The notes: generated by a model not told the origin, from the letters alone. 64,000 bases of DNA from Flavobacterium kingsejongi (GCF_003076475.1 NZ_CP020919.1:3906001-3970000); one strand, 5' to 3'; positions 17,259 through 27,084 are shown, counted from the stretch's first letter. A program made the numbers and translations.

Positions 17259-17984
17259 TTAGAGCATTTTCCGGGCTTTCTCCAGATCTTCTGCAGTATC
17301 GATCCCGATGCCTACATGCGTAGTTTCGACCATTTTTATTTTCTTGCCATATTCCAGGTAGCGCAGCTGCTCTAACTTTTCAGAAGCTTCAAGGCTTTTC
17401 ATCGGCAGGCGGCTAAAGTCCATCAGGGCCTCTTTACGGAACGCATAAATCCCGATATGCTGGAAATAGCGTACGCCGGCATTCGTATCCCTTGGAAATG
17501 GGATTACCGAACGCGAGAAGTACAATGCCAGGCCATTCTGATCCACCACTACTTTTACGTTATTCGGATTGTCTATCTCCTCCGGAATGGTGATCTCCCG
17601 CATCAGGGATGCCAAATCAATTTTCTTCTCGCCATCGTTCCTGAAAACGGACAATACCTGCTCCAGCGGCTCGCGGTTGGTAAAAGGCTCATCCCCCTGC
17701 ACATTGACCACGATATCCACATCCATCGTTGCTACAGCTTCGGCGATACGGTCACTGCCCGATTCGTGTTCGGCAATACTCCGGATGGCTTTACCGCCAT
17801 GTGAAACGATTTCATCATAAATATTGTCCGAATCGGTTACGACAAAGACATCATCGAATAGTGCCGTGGCTACAGCAGCTTCATACGTGCGTAAAATAAC
17901 GGTTTTGCCGCCCAGGTCCTGCATGAGTTTGGCAGGAAAACGGGTCGAGGCATAACGGGCGGGTATCATGGCTATTATTTTCAT
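17259..17984 (-). CDS. kdsB: 3-deoxy-manno-octulosonate cytidylyltransferase
   Basis: Activates Kdo as CMP-Kdo for lipopolysaccharide inner core assembly. The 241-residue length is normal. The nucleotide-binding start [14 protein letters not shown], the VVTDSD segment, VNVQGDEPF and [12 protein letters not shown] are family signatures. It follows the RecD-like helicase gene on the same strand at a 38-bp distance from that stop, so the two may be cotranscribed, though their roles are unrelated. Confidence 0.97.
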   Translation of the reverse strand: MKIIAMIPARYASTRFPAKLMQDLGGKTVILRTYEAAVATALFDDVFVVTDSDNIYDEIVSHGGKAIRSIAEHESGSDRIAEAVATMDVDIVVNVQGDEPFTNREPLEQVLSVFRNDGEKKIDLASLMREITIPEEIDNPNNVKVVVDQNGLALYFSRSVIPFPRDTNAGVRYFQHIGIYAFRKEALMDFSRLPMKSLEASEKLEQLRYLEYGKKIKMVETTHVGIGIDTAEDLEKARKML

Positions 17985-18022
17985 AATCGTAGGGTAACTA
18001 AGGATTCATTTTGGTGTTGCTA

Positions 18023-19456
18023 TTAGTGTCCGGCTTCATTAAAATTCTCATCTTTAAAGCCAATCAGGTAGAGTTTGTCTTTGGCCCGCGTCACGGCGGT
18101 ATACAGCCAGCGGATATAATCGCGGTCGATTCCGTTGGGCAGGTAGGGTTGTTCTATAAATACGGTATTCCATTGCCCACCCTGCGATTTGTGACAGGTG
18201 ATGGCATACGAGAATTTGACCTGCAGCGCATTAAAATACGGATTGGCTTTCACTTTCTGGAATTTCTTGTATTTCGAATATTCCGATTCATAATCCAACA
18301 GCACTTCCTGATAGAGTTTATTGGACTGTTCATAAGTAAGTGACGGCGATTCGCTGCTTATCGTATCGAGTAGCAGGACGGTTTCAAACGGTTTCTGGTT
18401 CGGGTAATCGACCATGCGGATTTTGACAGTGGCGAATTTGAATTCATAGAGTTCCTGGATCTTAAAAATCTCCAGTACTTCGATAATATCCCCATTGGCA
18501 ATAAATCCTGCTTCGTCCGATTCCTTGAGCCAGAAATAATTATTCTTCACGACCATCAGGAAATCCCCGGTAGATAGGTCGCTTTCCTTGTCCAGTATCC
18601 GGGTACGGATCTGTTGGTTGTACTGGTTCGCCCTTTTATTGGAACGCACAATAAACGCCGTATCCTCCACCCCATAATTACTGTAGGCGGTATTAATGGC
18701 ATCCTGGATAACATATCCATCGCTAAGGCGAACAATATCTTTAAAGCCCCGTACATAAAACTGAAAGGTATCGATAAAGTTTGATTTGAGTATTTCCCGT
18801 AATTCGGTTGCATTGTATAAGATCCCGGAGTTTTCCTCCTGACGCATTACTTCATCGAGTTCGATATGCTGTACGTCCATATTGTAATGGATGCCTAAGG
18901 TTTCTGTATTGAGTGCCGGGCTTACATCCATATTCACCGGTGGCAGCTGCGCGGTGTCTCCTACGAAGATCATCTTACAATTGGTACCGCTGTAAACGTA
19001 CTGAATTAAGTCATCCAGCAAGGAAGCGGTTTCAAACATGCTGCTATCGGTATTCACATCGGAGATCATGGAGGATTCATCGACGATAAAGATCGTATTC
19101 TTGTGTTTGTTGGGTTGCTTGGTAAAGCTTACGCCACCACCGCCACCAGCTTTGGGGAAATAGATTTTTTTATGGATCGTGAAGGCTGGCTTCTGTGAAT
19201 AATTGGCAATAACCTTGGCTGCACGCCCTGTAGGCGCCAATAGCACAAATTTCTTATCAATATCCTGAAGGTGGTTGACAATCGTGGCAATCACCGTTGT
19301 TTTCCCGGTTCCTGCATAGCCTTTCAGTACAAAAATTTCATCCCTATTGGTATTGGTGACAAAATGGGCGATTTGCTGGAAGAAGAGATCCTGTTTCACA
19401 GTGAGGCGAAAAGGGAATTTCTTTTTTAGAATGGCATAAAACAGTCCTGAACTCAT
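18023..19456 (-). CDS. RecD-like ATP-dependent DNA helicase
   Basis: Superfamily 1 helicase of about 477 residues. Walker A VLKGYAGTGKTTVIA, Walker B-like TIFIVDESSMISD, FVGDTAQLPPV (motif III), and the UvrD-C2-like VKFSYAITCHKSQGGQWNTV with WLYTAVTRAKDKLYLIG near the C-terminus. The ATG at 19456 (MSSGLFYAILKK) is preferred over the longer frame from 19495, whose first residues lack helicase similarity. This stand-alone form lacks RecBC partners and is common in Flavobacteria. Confidence 0.9.
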   Translation of the reverse strand: MSSGLFYAILKKKFPFRLTVKQDLFFQQIAHFVTNTNRDEIFVLKGYAGTGKTTVIATIVNHLQDIDKKFVLLAPTGRAAKVIANYSQKPAFTIHKKIYFPKAGGGGGVSFTKQPNKHKNTIFIVDESSMISDVNTDSSMFETASLLDDLIQYVYSGTNCKMIFVGDTAQLPPVNMDVSPALNTETLGIHYNMDVQHIELDEVMRQEENSGILYNATELREILKSNFIDTFQFYVRGFKDIVRLSDGYVIQDAINTAYSNYGVEDTAFIVRSNKRANQYNQQIRTRILDKESDLSTGDFLMVVKNNYFWLKESDEAGFIANGDIIEVLEIFKIQELYEFKFATVKIRMVDYPNQKPFETVLLLDTISSESPSLTYEQSNKLYQEVLLDYESEYSKYKKFQKVKANPYFNALQVKFSYAITCHKSQGGQWNTVFIEQPYLPNGIDRDYIRWLYTAVTRAKDKLYLIGFKDENFNEAGH

Positions 19457-19581
19457 TAGTGTGTTGTATATTTTTGGAGGCTCAAAGATAAGCATGAATT
19501 CTTTGGCACCTGCCTTTGTGGAAAAAAATTGTAGGCTATTTCAAATTCGCTTGCGCTAAAACCGGGCTGTGGCTGATGGTA

Positions 19582-19673
19582 TAGCCCCGACAGCAGCGGT
19601 ATCTTTTTTGCCCGTACGCCGGTCCTTTTCCGCTTAAAAACGGGTGGGCAAAAAAATACAAGCGTATGGCGGG
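19582..19673 (+). repeat. Dispersed intergenic hairpin element, copy 2
   Basis: Reads TAGCCCCGA..GCGGTATC, then T-rich stem TTTTTTGCCCGT pairing with ACGGGTGGGCAAAAAA, then ATAC..TATGGCGGG. Element copy 1 is at 3398-3467 on the other strand with the same ends. The 300-bp gap from 19496 to 19795 holds nothing else that I can support. Confidence 0.6.
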
Positions 19674-19795
19674 AATAACGCCGCTAAAATGCTGAAAGTT
19701 TTGCTCCTGATCCCCATGCTATCTAAAAAAATTGTAAGTTTGCGGACTGTCCCAAGAGTAGTTCAGGACGTTAAAAAAGTCGCTTTCCCAATCCT

Positions 19796-20620
19796 ATGTC
19801 ATTAAAATATAACACAAGCATAACGGAAAAAATATACAAAAAACTGTCCCTTCAGGTATCTTTGAAAGGGCTTTCATTTTGTATTTTCGATACGTTAAAC
19901 TTTGAGGTGGTAGCGGTAAAGGAGATTGATTTTGCCGATTTCCCGGAAGCTGACAAGGTGGAAGACCACTATTGGAAGGCATTCCTGGATTATCCGGAGT
20001 TAATGAAGCTGTATGATGAGATTGTGGTGGTGCATGAGAACAACCTTTCGACGTTTGTGCCGAATGCATTATTTGATGAGCAGTACCTGAGCCACTACTT
20101 AGAATACAATACGAAGGTTTTTGAAACGGATTTCTTTGCTTTTGATACGCTGGAGAATTATGATATGAAAAACGTGTATATCCCGTATGTGAATGTCAAT
20201 AATTACCTGATCGACCAGTTTGGGCCGTTCGAATACCGGCATACCCAGACGGTACTGGTAGAAAAACTGCTGGACTTGTCGAAGAATATCGATGAGAAAC
20301 AGGTGTTTGTACACTTTCGGAAGCAACAGTTTGAGATTGTAGTGGTCGAAAACCAAAAGCTCTTGCTGTTCAATTCTTTTGAATACCATACGCCGGAGGA
20401 TTTTATCTACTACCTGCTGTTTACCGCGGAACAACTAAAGCTGAATCCGGAGCACTTTAAACTCCGCTTGCTGGGCGCGATATCGGAAGAAGACCCTCTG
20501 TATGCGATTGCGTATAAATACGTACGGAATACGGCATTACTGGACACTGCCAACTTGGAGCAGTATAACAATTTTGGGGCTTTACAGAACCTAAAGCATT
20601 TTATTTTATTTAATTTATGA
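19796..20620 (+). CDS. DUF3822 family protein
   Basis: 274 residues beginning MSLKYNTSITEKIYKKLSLQ. This protein type is regularly found directly upstream of rsmD in Flavobacteriaceae, and here its stop overlaps the rsmD start by four bases (ATGA), so the two are translationally coupled. The repeated beta-alpha pattern with VVVHENNLSTFVP and VFVHFRKQQFEIVVVENQK suggests an actin/ASKHA-like fold, but I cannot place catalytic residues. Function unknown; the linkage implies something connected to rRNA modification or simply conserved gene order. Confidence 0.8.
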   Translation: MSLKYNTSITEKIYKKLSLQVSLKGLSFCIFDTLNFEVVAVKEIDFADFPEADKVEDHYWKAFLDYPELMKLYDEIVVVHENNLSTFVPNALFDEQYLSHYLEYNTKVFETDFFAFDTLENYDMKNVYIPYVNVNNYLIDQFGPFEYRHTQTVLVEKLLDLSKNIDEKQVFVHFRKQQFEIVVVENQKLLLFNSFEYHTPEDFIYYLLFTAEQLKLNPEHFKLRLLGAISEEDPLYAIAYKYVRNTALLDTANLEQYNNFGALQNLKHFILFNL

Positions 20621-21210
20621 GAATCATTTCCGGAAAATATAAGGGACGACGACTAACGGCACCTAAGAATCTCCCCGTTCGGCCGACTACAGACATGTCC
20701 AAAGAAGCCCTTTTTAATATCCTCAACAACTATTTTAGTTTTGAAGGGCTAAAGGTGCTGGACCTGTTTTCCGGAACGGGAAATATAAGCTATGAATTCG
20801 GATCCCGCGGCAGTGATAATATCACGTCTGTAGATGGCGATTTTGGCTGTATCAAGTATATCAAGCAAACGGCAGAGGAATTTGACTTTAATATCTCGGC
20901 CATCAAAAGCGATGTATTTAAATTCTTAGAAAAGAACAAGGCTTCCTATGACCTTATCTTTGCCGACCCTCCGTATAACCTCGACCAGGCTTCGTTTGAG
21001 AAGATCGTCCTGCTTGTTTTTGAAAACGAACAGCTGAATGATGATGGGATGATGGTTATCGAACATTCCAAGCATACCAAACTCGACCACATGATCAATT
21101 ATTCCTTCCATAAAAACTATGGCGGATCGGTATTCACTTTCTTTGAACTCAACCATGAGGAATCGGAAGATGTCAAAGACACCGGACTGGACGCTACCGA
21201 AGAAGGATAA
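20617..21210 (+). CDS. rsmD: 16S rRNA (guanine(966)-N(2))-methyltransferase
   Basis: Methylates G966 in the 30S head using SAM. Of 197 residues, the N-terminal MRIISGKYKGRRL is typical, followed by RPTTDMSKEALFNIL, SAM motif LDLFSGTGNISYE and catalytic IFADPPYNL (DPPY). The C-terminus carries an acidic tail. It overlaps DUF3822 by four bases and is closed by a very strong terminator. Confidence 0.96.
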   Translation: MRIISGKYKGRRLTAPKNLPVRPTTDMSKEALFNILNNYFSFEGLKVLDLFSGTGNISYEFGSRGSDNITSVDGDFGCIKYIKQTAEEFDFNISAIKSDVFKFLEKNKASYDLIFADPPYNLDQASFEKIVLLVFENEQLNDDGMMVIEHSKHTKLDHMINYSFHKNYGGSVFTFFELNHEESEDVKDTGLDATEEG

Positions 21211-21247
21211 TTGCACCTTACTACGATCAATATCTTACGAAAATAAA

Positions 21248-21280
21248 CGCTTTATCCCCGCCTATAGCGGGGATAAGGCG
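21248..21280. terminator. Strong intrinsic terminator after rsmD
   Basis: 14-bp stem (one G-T pair) CGCTTTATCCCCGC with complement, loop CTATA, followed by TTT, between convergent genes. Confidence 0.9.
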
Positions 21281-21304
21281 TTTGGGTACTATTTCTAATT
21301 GGCA

Positions 21305-23413
21305 TTACCGAATCCTATTGGTATTTTCATCCACCACTTTCTCCGTATATGCGGAGGCTTTGACTTTCCCGAAGGTATAGCGCAGGTTAAGGGCGAACTC
21401 ATGGACATTGGTAAAGTAAGTCGTCTGGATCGCAACCGGATACAATTGCATATCCTGCTTATAGGCCATACTCTCCCAGATATCGTTACAACTAATGGTA
21501 CATTGCCAGCTCTTCCCTAACTTTTTGGATACCGAGAGGTCCATGCACCATAAAGGCTCGACATTAAAAAAAGTCTCGGTGCGCTTCCCTATCGCCCAGC
21601 CTGAAACGGCAATTGTAAAATCATGCGGCAGTGTAAACATCTGGCTGGAATACAGGTACAGGAACGGATTCGACTTTCGGGGCGCTACCGAAGGATCTTC
21701 AACCCGGTTCCATAACACACTCACGATATTGATGCTGTTCCAACTATTATGGGTAAAAGGCATTGTAAATTCCAGCGTATATCCGGTTTCTTTTTTGAAG
21801 TTGAGCGGTAGCGAGGTCAGCAGTGTTTTTGCTGCGTCATAATCATAGCCGTAATACATTGACCCCCGTCGGTCATAATAGGTCAGCTTTATGGATTTAT
21901 CGTTCCGCTGGTAGTTTAAAGTCACTTCTGATGTAAAGGCAGGATTTAGGTTGCTATTCTGCGAAAAGGCATAATACGGATTAATATAGGCCGTCACCTG
22001 GGTTAACGAGGCATATTCCGGACGTTCGATACTGCGGGCATAATTCAGGCTGATCGTCTGGGTACTGTCTACCGGGAAGTCCAATTGTACCTTAGGGAAG
22101 AAGTTGTCCAGCTGTTTGCGGATGGGCGGCGCACTATCGTCTTTAAAATGCCCCCGGACTTTCATATCTTCCATGCGGGCACCCAAGCGATAACTCATTT
22201 TATGAAACGTACCGGAGAGCTGGGTATAAGCCGCGGCCTGCTGCTCCTGATGCCTGTAATTGGAATGGGTTGTGGCCTGTTGCTCATAATCATTCACGTT
22301 AAATACCGATCGTGCCGTGGTAATCCCATACAGTACCCCAATTTCCCACTTGATCCCTTTTCCGATCAGCTGTTCATAATCGATACGGCCCGAAAAAGCA
22401 TCCAGGATAAAATGCTGCTTCCGGAATTGCGAATACAAAGGAGCCGCATCATTATAGGTATTATAGACGTCATAGTTCCCCTTCCGGTTAAGGCCGGAAT
22501 ACTGGAATCCTGTAAAAAGCTGGGCTTCCTTTTCCTTAAACTTCTTTTGGTAGTTCAGGAAGGCATTCAAAAAGTTACGGTAAGCCCGCGTATCACTATC
22601 TGTAGCCACCCGGGTAGCATTTGCCTCCTGTATCAGCGCAGAATTTGCATAAATGGTGCTGTGGTCTTCTATATATTGATTGTTGGCGGTAAAAGAAAAG
22701 TAATCGGTGTCGTTGATTTTATACACTACTCCTACGCCACTGTTCAGTTCAGGCTTAAAGGTTTTAGCATGTACATCATAACCCGACTGCAGGTCTTTTT
22801 CGGCAATAGTGAAGTTACTGGCATTCCCTTCCCAGGGCTTGCTTTGGTTGTACGACAGGTTGGCTTTAACTTCAAAACGTCCCTTTTGAAGGCTCGAGTT
22901 AAGGTTGAGGTAATTACTGTAAAACCTTTTAAAAGAAACGGTTTCGGCTACTGTAGTCGTAAATCCTTCCCTGCGTCCGATCTTCCGGGTGATCAAGACC
23001 ACCGCACGCCCATCGGCCTCATATTTGGAAGAGGGATTGGAAATGATCTCGATACTTTTGATATCATCGGTAACCAAAGCATTCAGTTCATTCATCCCGA
23101 TTTTCTGGTTGTCCAGGTAGATCAGCGGGGTACCACGCCCCATAATAGTGATTCCTTCCCCGTCAGCGCTTACGATGACATTAGGCAATTTACGCAAAAC
23201 GTCCAACGGATTGGGAATACTATTGTAAATGGAGTTGGCAATGTCCACTTTAATCACCCCATTTTTGGTGGTGTAGGTTGGTTTCTTCTTTTCGACATGT
23301 ACTTCATCAAGTTGGTTTTCCTTAGCAGGAATACTATCTGTAACGGTGGTTTCCTGTGCCATACTGCTCCAGGTGGTCGCCAGTAACAGCAGGATACTGT
23401 ATTTTTTAATCAT
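21305..23413 (-). CDS. Outer-membrane beta-barrel (TonB-receptor-like) protein
   Basis: 702 residues from the ATG at 23413, which gives a clear signal peptide (MIKKYSILLLLATTWSSMAQ). A plug-like domain follows: VLRKLPNVIVSADGEGITI, GTPLIYLDNQKI, LVTDDIKSIEIISNPSSKYE. The remaining 550 residues are a beta-barrel of the OMP_b-brl_3 type. No N-terminal carboxypeptidase-like domain is present. Its start is 17 bp past the stop of the upstream hydrolase-fold gene, so both form an operon, which is divergent from a two-component system that may control it. Confidence 0.87.
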   Translation of the reverse strand: MIKKYSILLLLATTWSSMAQETTVTDSIPAKENQLDEVHVEKKKPTYTTKNGVIKVDIANSIYNSIPNPLDVLRKLPNVIVSADGEGITIMGRGTPLIYLDNQKIGMNELNALVTDDIKSIEIISNPSSKYEADGRAVVLITRKIGRREGFTTTVAETVSFKRFYSNYLNLNSSLQKGRFEVKANLSYNQSKPWEGNASNFTIAEKDLQSGYDVHAKTFKPELNSGVGVVYKINDTDYFSFTANNQYIEDHSTIYANSALIQEANATRVATDSDTRAYRNFLNAFLNYQKKFKEKEAQLFTGFQYSGLNRKGNYDVYNTYNDAAPLYSQFRKQHFILDAFSGRIDYEQLIGKGIKWEIGVLYGITTARSVFNVNDYEQQATTHSNYRHQEQQAAAYTQLSGTFHKMSYRLGARMEDMKVRGHFKDDSAPPIRKQLDNFFPKVQLDFPVDSTQTISLNYARSIERPEYASLTQVTAYINPYYAFSQNSNLNPAFTSEVTLNYQRNDKSIKLTYYDRRGSMYYGYDYDAAKTLLTSLPLNFKKETGYTLEFTMPFTHNSWNSINIVSVLWNRVEDPSVAPRKSNPFLYLYSSQMFTLPHDFTIAVSGWAIGKRTETFFNVEPLWCMDLSVSKKLGKSWQCTISCNDIWESMAYKQDMQLYPVAIQTTYFTNVHEFALNLRYTFGKVKASAYTEKVVDENTNRIR

Positions 23414-23430
23414 TAGGGGGTAGTTTCTGT

Positions 23431-24411
23431 TTATGTATTGGTATTGAGCCATTCCAGCCAGTCGCGGCCTACTTTCTCCCAGTTGTATTGGGCATAATCG
23501 GGTTTGTGGTGTCCGGCTACCGGATAATAGCCATGCTCGAGGCTGCGGTAGCTCCGGAATTGGAAATTGGTTTTCTGTTCCCGTATGGTTTCAATCTGGA
23601 ACAGGTCGTTAAAGGCTGCCGACCAGTCCCCGGTGGCATAGGCAAACAGCACCGGGATTTCCAGTTGCATCAGGTTCTCTTTTTGCGGCAGCGAAAATTC
23701 ATAAGTCGTCTTATAGCAATCACCCCCATCCAGGTTGATCGTCCGGGAATTGGCCACTACCGTTTTCCAGTAGGCAATGGTACGGTCGGCTTGGGGAAGG
23801 CTGTCTTTTTCCTCATAACGTGCCTGTGCCAGCTGGTTCATTATTTTACCATAAGGATTGCCCCCGGAATAAATCAGGTGGGTCACCTTCTTATTCACCG
23901 CGGCCATTTTTGCCGCAACCGAACTCCCTTCAGCATTTCCGGTAACTACTAACTTTCTGCTCTTTACCCACCGCTCTTTACTCAATTGCTTTAATATAAA
24001 ATTATTCCGGTACACATAATAATCTAAGGAATTCCGCTCCAAAAATGCTTTGGGTGGCAGGGCGCTTTCCCGGTTTTTATAGTACTGGTATTGCGGCCCC
24101 AGTATGGCAGTATCGGCAATGATCGGGATAAAAGGTTTGCCCGGGACTACAATATGAAACTCCTCCAGGAAAGGTTTTTCGTCAAACGGCAATGTACCCA
24201 GTAGTCCCTTTTCGCCATACTTAATAACGGGCTGTGGCTGGCAATCCTGGCAGTAAAACAATAGCGGCTTGGCGAGCTTCTCCTCTCCTTTTTTGGATAT
24301 CACGATCAGGTCTACCGGGTCATCCTGGAATTTCAGGGCGAAATACCGGTACCCGAAATCTTCCGGTCTTTTCTTTTGCAAAGGCGAATACGGTTTAGAG
24401 TATAACAGCAT
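23431..24411 (-). CDS. Alpha/beta-hydrolase-fold protein with Ala in place of the nucleophile Ser
   Basis: 326 residues with the hydrolase-fold order: strand and nucleophile elbow KLVVTGNAEGSSVAAKMAA near residue 171, acid segment LFAYATGDWSAAFN near 268, and terminal LEHGYYPVAGHH near 302. The elbow normally reads GxSxG (GHSEG in relatives); here the codon is GCT, giving GNAEG. Asp and His are retained. Either the protein is catalytically dead (binding or scaffolding role), or an adjacent Ser (EGSS) has taken over. No signal peptide is visible. It is upstream of the barrel-protein gene in the same operon and divergent from a histidine kinase gene. Confidence 0.7.
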   Translation of the reverse strand: MLLYSKPYSPLQKKRPEDFGYRYFALKFQDDPVDLIVISKKGEEKLAKPLLFYCQDCQPQPVIKYGEKGLLGTLPFDEKPFLEEFHIVVPGKPFIPIIADTAILGPQYQYYKNRESALPPKAFLERNSLDYYVYRNNFILKQLSKERWVKSRKLVVTGNAEGSSVAAKMAAVNKKVTHLIYSGGNPYGKIMNQLAQARYEEKDSLPQADRTIAYWKTVVANSRTINLDGGDCYKTTYEFSLPQKENLMQLEIPVLFAYATGDWSAAFNDLFQIETIREQKTNFQFRSYRSLEHGYYPVAGHHKPDYAQYNWEKVGRDWLEWLNTNT

Positions 24412-24559
24412 AATAAAGTGATTTAGGGTGGACGGTTACTTGGTGTTCTGGTACAAAATTGGGTCAAAAATCAGCAGCGTAGGTTAATGCCCGGTTAATG
24501 GCGGGTTAATGTGTTGTTTTAGGATTAAAACCCTTATTTTTGAACCACAATCTCCAAGC

Positions 24560-25933
24560 ATGAAACGTAAGATAAATTTGCTGATCGCTTTTGCCGCCCT
24601 GATCCTCATTGCCTTATCGGCGATGCAGTACTACCTGGTCAAAACGGCCTATGAGTATAAGGTCGAGCAGTTCCGGACCGAAATCAAAGATAAGATCGCA
24701 GCTATCACTAATGATTACAGTGATATCGACTCGACGATCTTCTACAAGAAAGATTTATTATACAAGCAGTTGGCCGAGAGTTACATCCGCGATAACAAGA
24801 CCCGCTTTGACGTTAAAAACGATATCCTGCGCAATGAATTCAAAGAGGAACTAACCCGGAAACTGCAAGAGGAATTTAAAAGCGAAATCCCCGACCTCCA
24901 ACTGGATTTTGCCATAGTCCTGGACAAATTTGTTGTCTTTGATGCCGCCAAGGGAGCCGATACCATCTTTGCCGAGAAGCCTTTTATCCGTAATAAGCTC
25001 TATGGCAACCTGGCTTCGCTGGACGATGCTTTCCTGATCCGGAATTATGTAGGGACTACGAGCGGTACACTCCGCCGGGAGACCTTAGATTCTGATTACC
25101 GGCTGCTGACGGAAGATACACTGTATGTATCGGTGAAAGGATGGGAAATGATTGTCCTGAGCCGGATGAAGCTCTTATTGGCTTTTGCTTTTTTATGCAT
25201 CCTGACGCTCGTGACTTTGTTTGTCATCGCCCTTAAAGCCCTGATCCAGCAGAAGAAAGTAAGCGACATCAAAACCGATTTTATCAATAACATCACCCAC
25301 GAACTCAAAACCCCACTCACGACACTATCCGTTTCTACAAAGATTTTGGAACGTAAGGAAGTCCGGGAAAACAATGAGGCCTACCAGAATGTCCTCAATA
25401 CCATTACCCGCCAGAATAACCGGTTGCAAAACCTCATCGACCAGGTGATGAGCAATTCCCTTGGATTTGAAGAAATAGACCTGCAGAAGGAAAAGGTGCT
25501 CCTGCCCGACTTCCTGAACAGCATTATCCACGATTTTAAACTGGCTTATCCCAATGTAACGCTGGAAAGCGCTTTTGATCCCACATCGGTAACCCTGAAC
25601 CTGGACAAGTTCCACCTGACAACAGCACTGACGAACGTATTGGAAAATGCGGTTAAATACGGTTGCCATACCATCACCATTGGCACTGCTTTCCACAATG
25701 ACCTGTTTACGATCAGTATCAAAGATGATGGTATTGGGATTGCCAAAAGCAAACAGTCCCTGCTATTCGATAAATTCTACCGTGTGGAACAAGGGAACAT
25801 CCATACCACCAAAGGGCTGGGGCTGGGATTGTATTACGTGAACCGGATTATTAAAGCCCACCGTGGCAACATCAGCGTAGTGAGCGACCTGGGCCAGGGT
25901 GCGGCTTTTACCATCAGCATTCCTTCCCTATGA
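24560..25933 (+). CDS. Sensor histidine kinase
   Basis: 457 residues from the ATG at 24560. Two membrane segments (about 6-25 and 203-225) bracket a periplasmic domain of about 175 residues with no family I recognise. The cytoplasmic part shows the H-box NNITHELKTPLTTLS with the phospho-accepting His, the N-box LTNVLENAVKYG, IKDDGIGI and KGLGLGLYYV. It overlaps the response regulator gene by four bases (ATGA), so the pair is cotranscribed and translationally coupled. It is divergent from the barrel/hydrolase operon, a possible target. Confidence 0.93.
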   Translation: MKRKINLLIAFAALILIALSAMQYYLVKTAYEYKVEQFRTEIKDKIAAITNDYSDIDSTIFYKKDLLYKQLAESYIRDNKTRFDVKNDILRNEFKEELTRKLQEEFKSEIPDLQLDFAIVLDKFVVFDAAKGADTIFAEKPFIRNKLYGNLASLDDAFLIRNYVGTTSGTLRRETLDSDYRLLTEDTLYVSVKGWEMIVLSRMKLLLAFAFLCILTLVTLFVIALKALIQQKKVSDIKTDFINNITHELKTPLTTLSVSTKILERKEVRENNEAYQNVLNTITRQNNRLQNLIDQVMSNSLGFEEIDLQKEKVLLPDFLNSIIHDFKLAYPNVTLESAFDPTSVTLNLDKFHLTTALTNVLENAVKYGCHTITIGTAFHNDLFTISIKDDGIGIAKSKQSLLFDKFYRVEQGNIHTTKGLGLGLYYVNRIIKAHRGNISVVSDLGQGAAFTISIPSL

Positions 25934-26610
25934 GCCGAAAAGTACTATTAGCCGAAGACGATTATGACTTCGCCATGATCCTCAAACAGTATATCGAACT
26001 CCATGATTTTGAAATCATCTGGGCCCGCGATGGCGAAGAAGCCCTGGAGCTATTCCAGAAAGGCGTTTATAGCATCTGTATTTTTGATGTGATGATGCCC
26101 AAGATCGACGGTTTTACCCTGGCAGAAAAGATCATTAAGATCAATCCCGAAGTACCCTTTGTATTCCTGACAGCCAAAAAGCTAAAAGAAGATAAGCTCA
26201 TCGGGCTGAAACTGGGTGCCGACGATTATATTGTCAAACCTTTTGAAGCAGACGAACTCGTCCTGCGCCTGAATAACATCTTAAAACGAAGTGAGAAAAG
26301 CACCAGCTTTGCTGCGGCCGAGATTGCTATTGGCAAGTATACCTTTAATCCGCAACGGCTGGAACTGGTTTTAGACGATCAGCTGCAACGGCTGACCGAA
26401 AAAGAAGTGGCCTTAGTCTTATTCCTGTACAACAATAAAAACAGGGTACTGAAACGGGAAGCTATTTTAAAAGCGGTTTGGGGTACTGATGATTTCTTTT
26501 CGGGACGCAGTATGGATGTCTTTATCAGCAGGCTGCGGAAGTATTTTAAAAATGACGACCAGATCGAGATCAAGAGCATCCGTCATATCGGGCTGGAGTT
26601 CCGATTGTAA
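25930..26610 (+). CDS. OmpR/PhoB-type response regulator
   Basis: 226 residues: receiver domain 1-120 with acidic pocket (AEDDYDFA), phosphoacceptor Asp in CIFDVMMPKIDGF, Thr in FVFLTAKK and Lys in DDYIVKPFEADEL. A winged-helix DNA-binding domain occupies about 130-226 (TEKEVALVLFLYNNKNRVLKR; GRSMDVFISRLRKYF). It is the partner of the overlapping kinase. The 3' end lies immediately before the 3' end of rnpB on the opposite strand. Confidence 0.95.
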   Translation: MSRKVLLAEDDYDFAMILKQYIELHDFEIIWARDGEEALELFQKGVYSICIFDVMMPKIDGFTLAEKIIKINPEVPFVFLTAKKLKEDKLIGLKLGADDYIVKPFEADELVLRLNNILKRSEKSTSFAAAEIAIGKYTFNPQRLELVLDDQLQRLTEKEVALVLFLYNNKNRVLKREAILKAVWGTDDFFSGRSMDVFISRLRKYFKNDDQIEIKSIRHIGLEFRL

Positions 26611-26612
26611 AA

Positions 26613-26926
26613 AAAGCAGACCTATAAGCCGGGTTCTGTATCCTGTAAACAGGATCCTTATCATTTATCTAGCCCCGGTATTACTACCGGGATCCATCTA
26701 CCTACCCTTCGGCAACGGGCGAGCAACCCTTAAATGCCGATATACTTGGTATTTCACCGCATAGAGTTTACCTGGTTTCACTACAGCATTACCTGTACAT
26801 ACTTTCTGTTGCACTTGTCCTCCCGTGGTTGCCCACAGTGACGGGCGTTACCCGCTATGCTGCTCTATGGTGCCCGGACTTTCCTCCCTCCTGATAAATC
26901 AAAACGGCGATAAGGCGGTCTGCTGC
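26613..26926 (-). ncRNA. rnpB: RNase P RNA, class A
   Basis: The minus strand begins GCAGACCGCCTTATCGCCG and ends with ACAGAACCCGGCTTATAGG TCTGC, so the 5' and 3' ends pair as helix P1 (AGCAGACC with GGTCTGCT). The family landmarks are present: GGAGGAAAGTCCGGGCACCA near the 5' end and the AACCCGGCTTATAGG 3' signature. The length of about 314 bases fits. It is the catalytic RNA for tRNA 5' maturation. It overlaps no gene. Confidence 0.97.
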
Positions 26927-27043
26927 GCAAAAGTAATCTATTTTCCCGGGAATCCCTATCCCGACTGACTATTTCCTGCCTGGGCTTTAGAATTTAGCGA
27001 TACCGCTGAAAATGTATTAGGATTTACAGATTACCTGCTTAAA

Positions 27044-27084
27044 CTAAAAACACCTATAAGCATCATGTCTATAGGTGTTTTTAG
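27044..27084. terminator. Terminator after the NAD(P)H-oxidoreductase-like gene
   Basis: 15-bp perfect stem CTAAAAACACCTATA with its complement, 11-base loop. It lies 12 bp past the stop of the minus-strand gene and contains runs suited to both directions. Confidence 0.9.

Noticed and set aside
22085..23386. 433-codon plus-strand open frame
   Set aside because: It lies opposite the outer-membrane barrel gene, which has a signal peptide and family motifs; the plus-strand translation shows no domain pattern.
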